Positions 8,425 through 16,994 of a stretch of DNA of 64,000 nt are shown here, piece by piece. The DNA is from JAPLJC01 sp963697965. GTDB lineage: Bacteria; Desulfobacterota; Desulfobaccia; Desulfobaccales; 0-14-0-80-60-11. Made by a program: the position numbers and the translations under genes. The stretch spans positions 2,914,001 through 2,978,000 of the forward strand of contig OY969108.1 of the NCBI GenBank assembly GCA_963697965.1, in the 5' to 3' direction. The first letter of the stretch is position 1, and every line of letters starts with the position of its first letter. The notes below the pieces were generated by a model. That model saw only the letters and a list, made by a program, of their open reading frames with translations. It made no database searches and was not told the DNA's origin.

Positions 8425-8841
8425 TTACCAGGAAAGTGTTTTGGTATTGTCTTTGAATAGGGCCGCGGCGACCGAGTCGGCCGTGCTGAATTTCACGCCC
8501 GGGATGGCATCGGACTCTGTGAACTTGAGGAATCTCTCGCACACCGGACAGGCTAAAACCGTGCCGCCTTTACTGGCAAACTCAGTCAGTTTCTGTTGCT
8601 GCATGGCATACCGTTGGTTGTTGGTCTTGTTGATTATCTTAACCGCCTGACTATTGATATAGATCGTCACCGGATGGCCATGTTTCAATTGCTCCATGGA
8701 GAAGGCGATCGCCATATTGGCCTTGTGGTTATCATCCGACGCCAGGTTCACAAATAGCGGATCAGAACTACCCGCCATGGCGGCCTGGCCGAAGCCGGCC
8801 AAAACTACCATCATGATTATTAGAAGCCGCAACAATCTCAT
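8425..8841 (-). CDS. Exported DsrE/F-like sulfur protein
   Basis: 138-residue protein with a signal peptide (hydrophobic residues 5-23, ending AMAG) and a DsrE/DsrF/YchN-like fold. The pattern includes PLFVNLASDDNHKANMAIAFSMEQLKHGHPVTIYINSQAV and the Cys loop GGTVLACPVCERF at about residues 92-104. The CPVC pair sits where DsrE-family proteins carry their persulfide-accepting Cys. An exported form suggests periplasmic sulfur or thiol handling. GGAGGAG precedes the ATG. It lies 39 nt upstream of the YVTN gene and is probably in one transcript with it. Confidence 0.78.
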   Translation of the reverse strand: MRLLRLLIIMMVVLAGFGQAAMAGSSDPLFVNLASDDNHKANMAIAFSMEQLKHGHPVTIYINSQAVKIINKTNNQRYAMQQQKLTEFASKGGTVLACPVCERFLKFTESDAIPGVKFSTADSVAAALFKDNTKTLSW

Positions 8842-8907
8842 ACTCTCCTCCTTCAGTCATTTTCAGTCATTCAGGAAGTTTGGCGATGTCGAGCCAAAAG
8901 GAAATAA

Positions 8908-9096
8908 TCAGCCCCCACCATGTGCATCCTCCCACATTCGCCAAAACTCAGGATCCGATTGCTCCGGGCCGTAGCTGGGGGAGCTATAGGAAGTCCCCGT
9001 AGGCCCCGGCCCGGTGGCGGTGGCGCAGGCCATTACCCACAATAAGCTGCACAATAGCAAGGAAACGATAAATGTTTTGAAAAATCCGATATTCAT
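8908..9096 (-). CDS. Small lipoprotein
   Basis: 62-residue lipoprotein. I chose the ATG at 9096, which follows an AAAGGAGGG ribosome site; a TTG at 9117 overlaps that site. The signal peptide ends at the lipobox VMAC, after which there are about 40 polar residues rich in Gly, Ser, Pro and Thr, ending DPEFWRMWEDAHGGG. No domain is recognised. Its position between the DsrE-like and DUF305 genes suggests a shared periplasmic role. Confidence 0.6.
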   Translation of the reverse strand: MNIGFFKTFIVSLLLCSLLWVMACATATGPGPTGTSYSSPSYGPEQSDPEFWRMWEDAHGGG

Positions 9097-9169
9097 CTCC
9101 AGGTTCCCTCCTTTCAATTTTATGATGGTCTTATAAGGATTTCTTAATAAAAATTGACGCAGTCGCTTC

Positions 9170-9568
9170 TTATTGTTTCTGCTGGGGTGCGGTTGCCGCC
9201 CCGGTTTGCAAGGCGGCCCGCCGGAGACGCATCACTTCGATTTCTTGCTGCTGCGTAACAATGATCTCCTCGGCGAGCCGTCGCAGGACGGGGTCTTTGC
9301 CATACAACAGGAAAGCTTTCGCCATATCGATAGCGCCTTGGTGGTGCGGGATCATCATGGCGCAAAAGTCATGATCGGGATCGCCGGTCATGGGTTCGGC
9401 GACCATATCCTTGTCCATTTTTTCCATACTTTCCATCATCTCTCGTTGAAAAGCCGTGTTCGCTTTCATTTGCGCCATGTGCTCCTGCTGCTCAGCGGCC
9501 TGCGACGGCAAATAGATTCCACACGCAACTACGCTGAGAACACAGAACCATCTCAATATGGTTGCCAT
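9170..9568 (-). CDS. Exported DUF305 protein
   Basis: 132-residue protein with a signal peptide (residues 1-24) and a DUF305/ferritin-like helical domain. The hallmark MIPHHQGAIDMAK is at about residues 72-84, preceded by DPDHDFCAM and followed by QQQEIEVMR. In this family His and Met residues are thought to bind copper or other metals, and the genes often occur with copper-resistance loci. The Cys before AMMIPHH and the Met-rich segment MMESMEKMDKDM fit metal binding. GAGGAGGC precedes the ATG. It is the first gene of the exported cluster reading leftward. Confidence 0.85.
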   Translation of the reverse strand: MATILRWFCVLSVVACGIYLPSQAAEQQEHMAQMKANTAFQREMMESMEKMDKDMVAEPMTGDPDHDFCAMMIPHHQGAIDMAKAFLLYGKDPVLRRLAEEIIVTQQQEIEVMRLRRAALQTGAATAPQQKQ

Positions 9569-9856
9569 CTGACTGCCTCCTCTATCAACCGAGGGGTTCG
9601 GCTTAATGCTTGACGTTTTTACGCAGGAAGTCCTGCATCAAGTCCCGCCGGGAGCGCTCACGGCAGCACCGTCACGCATTCCCAGCACGATCTGGCCGGC
9701 AGGGGCGCCAGGCTCCATCTGCGCCTGTGATTGGCCTAAGGGGAAAGATGCATCAAAGACGAATAGAAGGTAAGGACCAGGATCGACATGTCAAGAAAAC
9801 CCGCTCCTTTTGGGAGACGAAGGGACCAACGTGCTCTCCAAACCCCAAAACCCTCT

Positions 9857-10717
9857 TTACTTTTTCTTCACCACCAGGACCGGGCAGGGGGCCTGGCCGA
9901 TGACCCGTTCGGCGGTGGAGCCCATTAGCAGTCTGCGGAGGCCGGTGCGGCCGTGGCTCCCCACGACGATGAGGTTCACCTCTTTGGCCTGGGCCATCTG
10001 CAGGATGGCCTCGTAGGGGTGGCCCAGGGGCACGACCGCAGCCGTAAGAGGCACCCCCCGCAGGCTGGCCTCAGCCTCCATCCCTTGCACCACCTGGTTG
10101 GCGGCCTTGACCTCGCCGTCGCTGGCGGCCACGGTAATGGCCGTCAATTGGCTCCCCATCCTCTGGGTAATGCTCAGGGCCTCCTGCCAGGCCGCGACGC
10201 TGAAGGGCGAGTCGTCGGCCGCGATGAGGACCCGTTTGAATTCCAGGGCCGCACCCTGGGGGACCACCAGGACGCTGAAGGCGCTGTGGCCGATGACCCG
10301 GGCAGTCACGCTGCCCAGGAGCAGCCGGCTCAGGCCGGTGAGACCGTGGCGGCCCATGATGATCCAGTCAGGTTGGACCGCCTCGGCCTCCTCCAGGATG
10401 CCTTCATAGGGGGAGGCGCTGATGCGGATGCGAATCTCCAGGCGCACCCCCATCTCCGCGGCCTTCTCCCGCCAGGACTCCAGACGGGCTCGCACCGCGG
10501 CTTCCTGAGCCGCCTGCAACTCCAGATTGATCATGGGCGGCGGCAGCAGGTCCGGGGCCTGCAATTCATATAAGGGGATGAAGCTGAGCACCTGCAAGAG
10601 GAAGACCTGGCAACCGGCGGCTTTGGCCAGGTCCAGGGCAGCGGTGATCGCCCCCTGGCTGTCCGGGGACTCATCGGTGCAAACCAATAATTTCTCCAAA
10701 GGGGCGGGGCTGGCCAT
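9857..10717 (-). CDS. Tandem universal stress protein
   Basis: 286 residues made of two UspA domains, about 5-145 and 155-284. Each carries the ATP-binding signature G-x2-G-x9-G-(S/T): GRHGLTGLSRLLLGSVTARVIG in the first and GSHGRTGLRRLLMGSTAERVIG in the second, with the C-terminal PVLVV strand. Tandem Usps are cytoplasmic ATP-binding stress or signalling proteins. The start follows a GGAG 10 nt upstream. It is paralogous to the next gene upstream on the same strand, and both lie beside the PEP-synthase-like cluster. Confidence 0.92.
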   Translation of the reverse strand: MASPAPLEKLLVCTDESPDSQGAITAALDLAKAAGCQVFLLQVLSFIPLYELQAPDLLPPPMINLELQAAQEAAVRARLESWREKAAEMGVRLEIRIRISASPYEGILEEAEAVQPDWIIMGRHGLTGLSRLLLGSVTARVIGHSAFSVLVVPQGAALEFKRVLIAADDSPFSVAAWQEALSITQRMGSQLTAITVAASDGEVKAANQVVQGMEAEASLRGVPLTAAVVPLGHPYEAILQMAQAKEVNLIVVGSHGRTGLRRLLMGSTAERVIGQAPCPVLVVKKK

Positions 10718-10831
10718 GGTGGACTCCGGATGGATGATTTTCGATTTTCGGTTTATAAAAACATCCTCAGATTAAAAAGTCCGCAAGTCGTTCCCAAGCA
10801 GCACCAGGGAACGAAAATGACTGTCAAGCCT

Positions 10832-11677
10832 TTATTTCTTCTTCACCACCAGGACCGGGCAGGGGGACTGCCCGATGACCCGCTCGGTGACGCTGCCCAT
10901 GAGCAGTCTCTTAAACCCGGTGCGGCCGTGGCTGCCCATGACGATCAGGTCCACCCGGTTTTCCAGGGCTACCTGCATGATACCCTCGTCGGCCGCCAGT
11001 CCCTGGGGCGAGATGCCTTGGAAGGAAACCCCCTCCCGGTTGGCCGCGGTGAGCATCCGGTGCAGGATTTCTTGGGTCTCGGGTATTTCTCCTTCTTCCC
11101 GGGCCACCGCCACCCCCAGGAGTTCGCTGCCGGCCCGGGCCGCCATGGCGATGGCCTCCACCAGGGCCGTGTCGCTGTAGGAAGAACCGTCCGAAGCGAT
11201 GAGCAATCGTTGGAAGGCCAGGGAGGCCTCCCGGGGGACCACCAGGACGTTGATCGGACTCAAGCCGATGACCCGGGCGGTGATCGAGCCCACGAAGAGG
11301 CGCTCCATGGCGGTGCGGCCGTAGCGGCCGATGATGATGAGCTGAGGCTGGATCTTTTCGGCTTCGGCCACGATGGCGGCAAACGGCGAGATACAGTGGA
11401 GTATCCGGCACTCCCACTCCACCCCCAGCCGGGTAGCGGCGGCGGCCGTAGCCGCCTGCTGCCGCTCGATCTCTTCTTCCAGGTCGGCCCGCAGGTCCGG
11501 GGCCACCGCCTCGAATTCCGGGATGACCCTCACCACCTGCAGGGCGTAGACCTTGGCGCCGCAAGCCTGGCCCAGGGCCAGGGCCTGAGCCACGGCGTGC
11601 TGCCCTTCCTCGGAGCCGTCGGTGCACGCCAGCAGCCGCTCCCAGGGACCGGGGCAGTTCACGGAATTCTCCACCAT
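10832..11677 (-). CDS. Tandem universal stress protein, paralog
   Basis: 281 residues with two UspA domains (about 8-150 and 155-281). ATP-site signatures are GRYGRTAMERLFVGSITARVIG and GSHGRTGFKRLLMGSVTERVIG. The C-terminal 30 residues are almost identical to those of the neighbouring tandem Usp (QSPCPVLVVKKK against QAPCPVLVVKKK), so the pair arose by recent duplication. The likely role is ATP-dependent sensing or protection in stress, possibly of energy limitation, given the dikinase-like neighbours. The ATG at 11677 follows GAGGCGATG. Confidence 0.92.
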   Translation of the reverse strand: MVENSVNCPGPWERLLACTDGSEEGQHAVAQALALGQACGAKVYALQVVRVIPEFEAVAPDLRADLEEEIERQQAATAAAATRLGVEWECRILHCISPFAAIVAEAEKIQPQLIIIGRYGRTAMERLFVGSITARVIGLSPINVLVVPREASLAFQRLLIASDGSSYSDTALVEAIAMAARAGSELLGVAVAREEGEIPETQEILHRMLTAANREGVSFQGISPQGLAADEGIMQVALENRVDLIVMGSHGRTGFKRLLMGSVTERVIGQSPCPVLVVKKK

Positions 11678-11761
11678 GATGGCATCGCCTCTTTAAACGA
11701 TAAGATAAAACCTCGGGGCTGGTTTAACCATATGGACCGCCAGGAAAATTTAAAAAAACTG

Positions 11762-11902
11762 ATTTGAGACTTCTGCGAAAAAACAACTTGGTCTCCCTGA
11801 GCAAAGCGCAGGATCTCGTATTTCCTTGGTATATATGAGATTCTGCGGTCGTTTCGCTCCCTCAGAATGACAAAAACGACGACTTTCGCAGAGGTCTCAA
11901 AT
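11762..11902. mobile_element. MITE-like element, 141 bp
   Basis: A non-coding 141-bp segment bounded by 19-bp terminal inverted repeats: ATTTGAGACTTCTGCGAAA at the left and the complement of ATTTGAGACCTCTGCGAAA at the right (18/19 match). It lies 8 bp beyond the stop of the 650-residue dikinase-like gene. The interior contains CTCCCTCAGAATGACA, a phrase I recall from dispersed bacterial intergenic repeats. No clear target-site duplication is visible. Confidence 0.6.
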
Positions 11903-11909
11903 TAGGGTT

Positions 11910-13862
11910 TTAGCGGCTCGATTTCTTCCGGTTCCGTCCCTTTCCAGGACCTGGGGTCTCATAATGGCCGGCCAGGAAGCGCTGCGCCAGGACCTGGATC
12001 GCCTTTTCATGAGCAAAGCAACTGAGGTCGCGGTACGTTTGGCAGTTCTCCGGGCGTAAGCCGGGGCTGCGGCAGTCCACCAGGGTCAGGGTGCTGATCA
12101 GGTCCAGCGCGGCCCGAAAGTTCTCCGGAACCGGCGGCGCCGGGGGTCTGAGGGACCACCGCCACTGAGGACCCAGGAGTTCCTCCACTTCCCCCCCGTA
12201 AACCAGGCCATGCACGGCGTCCACGGTCACCACCCGGCCTTCCGGCAAGGCCTGGCCGGCCCCGGGCAGGTCCACCAGGGCCGGCACCCCGTATTCCCGG
12301 GCCACCAGGGCCAGGTGGCCCGCGACCGAGCCCACCTCGGTGACCAGGGCGGCCAGCCGGGGGAGCGCCGGAGCCAGAAGCGGCGAGGTTCGGGGGGCCA
12401 CCAGCACTGCCCCGCAGGGCACCTGGGAGAGGTCCCCTCCTGCGGGGAGGTGAAATACCGGGCCGGCCGCCACCCCCGGCGAACCGCTGCGGCCGCCGGC
12501 CAGGAGGATTTCGGCTCCGGCCACCGGGGCCGAAGCATCAAAGCGGCGCCAGACTCCGGCTTCCTGGTGCTGCAAGCGCCGCGACTGGATGACATGGAGC
12601 TGTCCTTCCCGGTCCTGGGCCCATTCCACCGCCTGGGGGCGGCCGAACGCCCTTTCCAGGAGGCGGGCCAGTTCGGCCAGTCGCTCCAAATCGCCCTGAT
12701 TCAGGACCCAAGCCGACTCCTGCTCCGGGGCCAATGGCAGCCGGGTGAGCAGCCCTCCAACCAGGGTGAGGCACTCCTCCTTGCGTCCCAGGCGGGATTG
12801 CAGCAGCCGGCCGCTCTTTTTGGAGACGATGAATTCGTCGGCGCTCACCAGGCCGCCCACCAGGTCGGCGGCCAACCCCCAAACGGCATTGACCAGGACC
12901 CGGTCCGGGTCGTAGCCTCCGGGATCGGTGGTGAACATCACTCCGGCGGCCCGGGCCTCCACCAGGCGCTGCACCAGCACCCCCATGGCCGCCTCCTCCA
13001 CCGCCAGGCCCTGGATCTTGAAATAGATCAAGGCCCGCTCCCCAAACTGGCTGGCCACCACCTGGCGCCAGCGCCGGGGCGCCTCCTCCGGTGCTACCCC
13101 CAGAAAGCTGTCGTACTGCCCGGCAAAGGTGAGGCCCAGGTCTTCGCGGCCGCCGCTGCTGCGGACCGCCAGCCGGGACCCCGGGCCCGCCGCCAGCCTC
13201 TGCGATTCTTTAAGCAATCCCTGCTCTAAGGCGGCGGGTATGGGTTGGGCCACAACCATGGCCTTGATCTCCCGGGAGGCGTCCGCCACCGCCGCCGGAT
13301 CGGAGAAATCCATGGCGGCCAGCCGGGCCTTGATCCGGTCCGCCAGAGGACCGCCCTCAGCCTGCGGCCCCTCTTCCATGAAGACCCGATAGGCACTGAG
13401 GGTGGCCACTAGCCCGTCGGGCACCGGCAGTCCCAATTCGTTCTTGACCCGGGCCAGGTTGCCGGCCTTGCCGCCCAGGGCCGCCAGGAGTTCCGGGCCG
13501 GCCTTTCCCAGGCGCACCAGCATGGGGCCGGCCACCGCGGGCGCCTCATCCAGCCGCTGGCCGATGGCATCCAGGATGCGTTGCCGGGAGGTCTCCAGCT
13601 CCGGCCAGTTCCCACCGGACATGCCTTGCAGGGCGGCCACCAGTTCGGCCAATTTACCACCCAGGAGCTCGATTTGGGAACGCCAGGAGTCCAGGTTCGG
13701 CCCCTCAGGCGCGGATAGAATCCCCTCCAGGTCCCCCATCCGGGCCGTGATCTCGCGATTGAGGGCCAAAACCCGTTGAAAGCACCGCCAGACGTCCTTC
13801 AGGGAAGGAGGCCAGGGCGTCTCCGCCTTCTTCTGCCGCCGCAGGGGGTTAATCGGGACCAT
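11910..13862 (-). CDS. PEP-synthase-like protein, shortened C-domain
   Basis: 650 residues. Layout: helical N-terminus (about 20-105), ATP-grasp PPDK_N domain (about 125-432), swivel phosphohistidine domain (about 450-565) and a C-terminal remnant. Motifs: ALGGKAGNLARVK, LAVRSSGGREDLGLTFAGQ, GVMFTTDP, VEWAQDREGQLHVIQSR, and the swivel box TEVGSVAGHLALVAREYGVPAL with candidate phospho-His 516. The family-specific C-domain keeps only its first 35 residues (ENCQTYRDLSCFAHEKA) and the last dozen (FLAGHYETPG); about 220 residues in between are missing. It lacks the PEP-binding barrel of true pyruvate-water dikinase, so PEP synthesis is doubtful. It is the second gene after the 697-residue paralog. 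Confidence 0.8.
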   Translation of the reverse strand: MVPINPLRRQKKAETPWPPSLKDVWRCFQRVLALNREITARMGDLEGILSAPEGPNLDSWRSQIELLGGKLAELVAALQGMSGGNWPELETSRQRILDAIGQRLDEAPAVAGPMLVRLGKAGPELLAALGGKAGNLARVKNELGLPVPDGLVATLSAYRVFMEEGPQAEGGPLADRIKARLAAMDFSDPAAVADASREIKAMVVAQPIPAALEQGLLKESQRLAAGPGSRLAVRSSGGREDLGLTFAGQYDSFLGVAPEEAPRRWRQVVASQFGERALIYFKIQGLAVEEAAMGVLVQRLVEARAAGVMFTTDPGGYDPDRVLVNAVWGLAADLVGGLVSADEFIVSKKSGRLLQSRLGRKEECLTLVGGLLTRLPLAPEQESAWVLNQGDLERLAELARLLERAFGRPQAVEWAQDREGQLHVIQSRRLQHQEAGVWRRFDASAPVAGAEILLAGGRSGSPGVAAGPVFHLPAGGDLSQVPCGAVLVAPRTSPLLAPALPRLAALVTEVGSVAGHLALVAREYGVPALVDLPGAGQALPEGRVVTVDAVHGLVYGGEVEELLGPQWRWSLRPPAPPVPENFRAALDLISTLTLVDCRSPGLRPENCQTYRDLSCFAHEKAIQVLAQRFLAGHYETPGPGKGRNRKKSSR

Positions 13863-14046
13863 AAAATTTCCTGCCCAGAATTTACCGCGACTTTGGTCAA
13901 GATGGAAACATTTTTCCTGAGCAAGGAAACTTTAATTCAGCGGGTATTGTTTCCTGACAGATAAATTTTAATAACCGGACACAAGGGGGATCAAATTGGG
14001 CGGCCAGAGGCAAAGGGGGGAGCGGTTCCGAATGCTGATCCGCTGC

Positions 14047-16140
14047 TTAGTCACCTCCCGGGATGGGACCCGAGGCGGCGTCGACCGGAATTGCAGGCCG
14101 TGCCGTTACGTGCTTTTTGAAAAAATCATCGATATATCCATAGGTGAGCTCATCACCGGACATCACCATGTCCATCTGTTTGGTGTAAACTTCCAGGCGC
14201 CCCAAAATTTCCAATTTTTCCAGCAGCGCCGGAAGTGGATCGCCAATCGCCGTCCCGTTAAGCAAATCGCCTTTCAGCGTCACCGTAAAGCCGAGCCGGG
14301 ACAGAATCCCGCCGATCAACTGCAGCCTTCGCAAGCGGCGCTCCAGAGCGGCGGCGCCGCCTTGGTAATGGAAACGGATGTAATTGTCGTCCAGATTTTC
14401 CCCGACAAAGGCCTCGATAGTGGAGGCGTGGTATCCCAGGCACAGACTGAAATTCATGTAATCCTTGGAGACGAGGGCGAAGCTGACTTTCCGCAGTTGA
14501 TCGTCGGCCCGGGGGGTGGTTGAGGTTACGCCAATGACCGAAATGAACCCCTTGACATCCAACGGGCGGGCCTTGGGCCAGGGGATCGACATCAAGCCGC
14601 TGAGAAAGGTTCGGAAGGGCAGCGATCTCACTGCCTCGAAATCGACCTTCGGGGTTTGCTCGGACAACCCGCCTCCCGCATCAATTACCAATATCGGGAC
14701 CATGCGCCCGGTTACCAGGCTCATGGCGTCTTTGGGGGTCACCCGGGCCCGCAGGCTGAGAGTGTACATTTCCCGCAGGCGGCCCGCCGCCGCGCAGTAG
14801 AGGATTTCGTGGAGGCTGCGGCAAGCCTCAGGAGTGAGAGGCTTATCCGGCAAAACCGGGGCTGCCAGGGGAAACAAATAGGGGCTAAGCCCCTGGAGAA
14901 TCTTTTTCGCCACCGGTTGCCGGGAGCTGGGGCCAGGCTCTGCTTTGGACAACGGCTTCTCAGGATCGGTGGCGAAGACCATGAGGCTGGAGGCATCTAC
15001 GCCGACCCAGGCGCCGGCCGGCACGAGGGAGAGCGCTCCATCCCCGCCATAGTGAAAGATCGTGGGCACCCGAGCCTCTCTGGCTAAGAAAGCCAGATGG
15101 TTACGGGCTTCCCCGGCGCCCACCACCAGGGCCGCAGCCTTGCTCAAAAGCGGCGCCAGAGAGAGTGCCGGCCTGTCAGCCAGGATTACCGTCCCGGCAG
15201 AAACATTCCGGGGATCGGGTACCTGGTTGACATCGACCCGGAGGGCCGGTCCCGAGGCCCGTCCGGGATAAATCTTCGTTCCCCTGGAAATGAGCAGTCC
15301 CCTCGAATCTTCAGGCTTGGGGGAGCCGGGCCCTGAAGGCTCGCCGATGAGGGCGCTCTTTAGGATGATGATCTCTTTATCCGGCCGCAGCGCCCAGACG
15401 ACTCTTTGAGGACCGGGCAATGCGGAGGACAATAACCCCACATATCCGGTTATGGTCCTCAGCTCTTCTTCCTCAAGGCATGACCGGCCCTGGAGGTTTT
15501 CCGGCAAAGGTTTCCTCTCAAACCCATCTTGCAGGTCCCAGGTTAGCCTGGACGCCTGGACGCCGGACTCTGAAAGGGATATCTCCGGCCCCTGCCCCGG
15601 GGACACTTGATATTTCCACGGCCGCGCCTCAATTTCTCCCACCGCAGCCCCGAACCCCCAGACTCCCTCGATAATGAACTGATCGGGAACCTCCGCTCCC
15701 TCAGCCGGATAGGCCGTCCCACTGGCCAGCAGTTCCACCTGGGGAAGTATCTGTCTTTCGAAGGGGAGAGAGAGTGTGGGAATTTCGACGTAGAGGGCTT
15801 GAGATAATGCCTCCCTCAGGTATTTTTCCCGGGCGCTAAGAATCTCCACCAGGTTTCGGTCTTTCCCTTTGCTGAACTCGTTCAATACGGAGACGGCAAG
15901 GCGGGTATGGCTTAGGACGATTTCGATTTGGAGCTGCACGTACGCCGGAGTGATATAGACGCCGTCGGCCAGGTCTGACTGCAATTGCGCCAGGGTTCTG
16001 AGGGCGGCATTGCCTGCCTCGACAATTCCCATATAGCGCTGCACTTTGCGCTGATATTGTTCTTTAAGGCCAAGCGGCTTGGAGGCCGGCGGCTGGGAAG
16101 GGCTTCTTTGAAAAAGGCGGCGCCAGATAGGCAAGGTCAC
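14047..16140 (-). CDS. PEP-synthase-like paralog, ATP-grasp eroded
   Basis: 697 residues. The helical N-terminus (about 25-115, GNAALRTLAQL) is shared with the paralogs. The ATP-grasp domain is reduced to its last part (about 150-265, starting IIEGVWGFGAAVGE); the GGK and RSS boxes are absent, so ATP binding as in PPDK is unlikely. The swivel domain (about 283-395) keeps GAGEARNHLAFLAREARVPTIF with His 348. The C-terminal domain (about 415-690) is full length: TPEACRSLHEI, PILVIDAGGGL, LDVKGFISVI, DYMNFSLCLGYHAS, NYIRFHYQGGAAALERRLRR. The start is GTG at 16140 with a poorly placed ribosome site. It could be a phospho-acceptor or regulatory partner of an active paralog. That is inference. Confidence 0.75.
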   Translation of the reverse strand: MTLPIWRRLFQRSPSQPPASKPLGLKEQYQRKVQRYMGIVEAGNAALRTLAQLQSDLADGVYITPAYVQLQIEIVLSHTRLAVSVLNEFSKGKDRNLVEILSAREKYLREALSQALYVEIPTLSLPFERQILPQVELLASGTAYPAEGAEVPDQFIIEGVWGFGAAVGEIEARPWKYQVSPGQGPEISLSESGVQASRLTWDLQDGFERKPLPENLQGRSCLEEEELRTITGYVGLLSSALPGPQRVVWALRPDKEIIILKSALIGEPSGPGSPKPEDSRGLLISRGTKIYPGRASGPALRVDVNQVPDPRNVSAGTVILADRPALSLAPLLSKAAALVVGAGEARNHLAFLAREARVPTIFHYGGDGALSLVPAGAWVGVDASSLMVFATDPEKPLSKAEPGPSSRQPVAKKILQGLSPYLFPLAAPVLPDKPLTPEACRSLHEILYCAAAGRLREMYTLSLRARVTPKDAMSLVTGRMVPILVIDAGGGLSEQTPKVDFEAVRSLPFRTFLSGLMSIPWPKARPLDVKGFISVIGVTSTTPRADDQLRKVSFALVSKDYMNFSLCLGYHASTIEAFVGENLDDNYIRFHYQGGAAALERRLRRLQLIGGILSRLGFTVTLKGDLLNGTAIGDPLPALLEKLEILGRLEVYTKQMDMVMSGDELTYGYIDDFFKKHVTARPAIPVDAASGPIPGGD

Positions 16141-16289
16141 ACTCCCGAGGCAAGGATGTGACAGGCAATCGAAAGGTCTAAGGCCCTATTATGAGGCATA
16201 TCATATGGAGGGGAAGCCGGCCAGAGGCTCCTGCGCTAACAAAGCCGCTGGCCGGCTACTCCCGGGGAAATTCTTGCCGGTTCCCCCGC

Positions 16290-16991
16290 TCAGACTTCTT
16301 CCTTGGTAGATTTTTCCATTTGCAGGCCCAGGCCTGCGAACAGCTCATAGATGCCGAAGCCGTAAAACAGGGTGTAGAAGACATAAAATACCAGCATGAC
16401 GGCGAGTAAAAACGCTTTATCGCTCACCTGGAACGCAGCGATGCCCGCGAAGTTGTAGCCGGGCTCCAAGGCCTGGGACTGGACTTGCGCAATCACCTTG
16501 GCCAGATTAAATTTTTTCTGTTTGGTCATGGCGGCAGACAGCTTACTGAGGGAGTACCACCAGTTTTTCACGACCTTTTTGGGGTCATAGTGGTACTCTG
16601 CCTCGAGTTTTCCACCCTGTTCGTTGAACAGGGCGGCGGCATCTTCCACCGATTGCGCCAGAACCTTACCGAGATCGCCGCTGATTTTTAGGTTTGGCCC
16701 CGCCACCTCGGCCTGGGCTCCGGCCTGAGTGTAAAGGCTCGCGGTTTCTTTGGCCTGGGCCGGGCTGGTCAACTTGATTTCCGCGGCCACCTGGGTGCCC
16801 ACCTTGGTTTGGGCCAGCTCTCGCATCTCGGCGAGGTGATTGCTGGAGCCTTTGGCCAGGGAGTTGAAGAAGTTATCCGAATATGACAGCCCATTTTGGC
16901 CGCTGCCGAATATCGGCATGAAAATCAGAATCAGGATAACCGCAAACACTGCCAGGAGAATAATTCCCAGAGCGAGTTTCATGGGTTTCAT
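16290..16991 (-). CDS. Two-TM membrane protein beside TSUP gene
   Basis: 233 residues with a transmembrane helix at about 7-30 (LGIILLAVFAVILILIFMPIFG) and a second at about 193-222 (LLAVMLVFYVFYTLFYGFGIYE), separated by a 155-residue polar, probably extracytoplasmic domain rich in Ala, Gln and Lys. No known family is recognised. It starts 3 nt after the stop of the TSUP transporter upstream, behind GAGGGGGCC, so the two are translated from one transcript and may form one complex. A role as accessory subunit of the transporter is plausible. Confidence 0.7.
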   Translation of the reverse strand: MKPMKLALGIILLAVFAVILILIFMPIFGSGQNGLSYSDNFFNSLAKGSSNHLAEMRELAQTKVGTQVAAEIKLTSPAQAKETASLYTQAGAQAEVAGPNLKISGDLGKVLAQSVEDAAALFNEQGGKLEAEYHYDPKKVVKNWWYSLSKLSAAMTKQKKFNLAKVIAQVQSQALEPGYNFAGIAAFQVSDKAFLLAVMLVFYVFYTLFYGFGIYELFAGLGLQMEKSTKEEV

Positions 16992-16994
16992 GGT

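Noticed and set aside
9569..9856. Possible gene or RNA between the DUF305 and Usp genes
   Set aside because: Short open frames only, none with a ribosome site. No tRNA-like fold or terminator was evident by eye.
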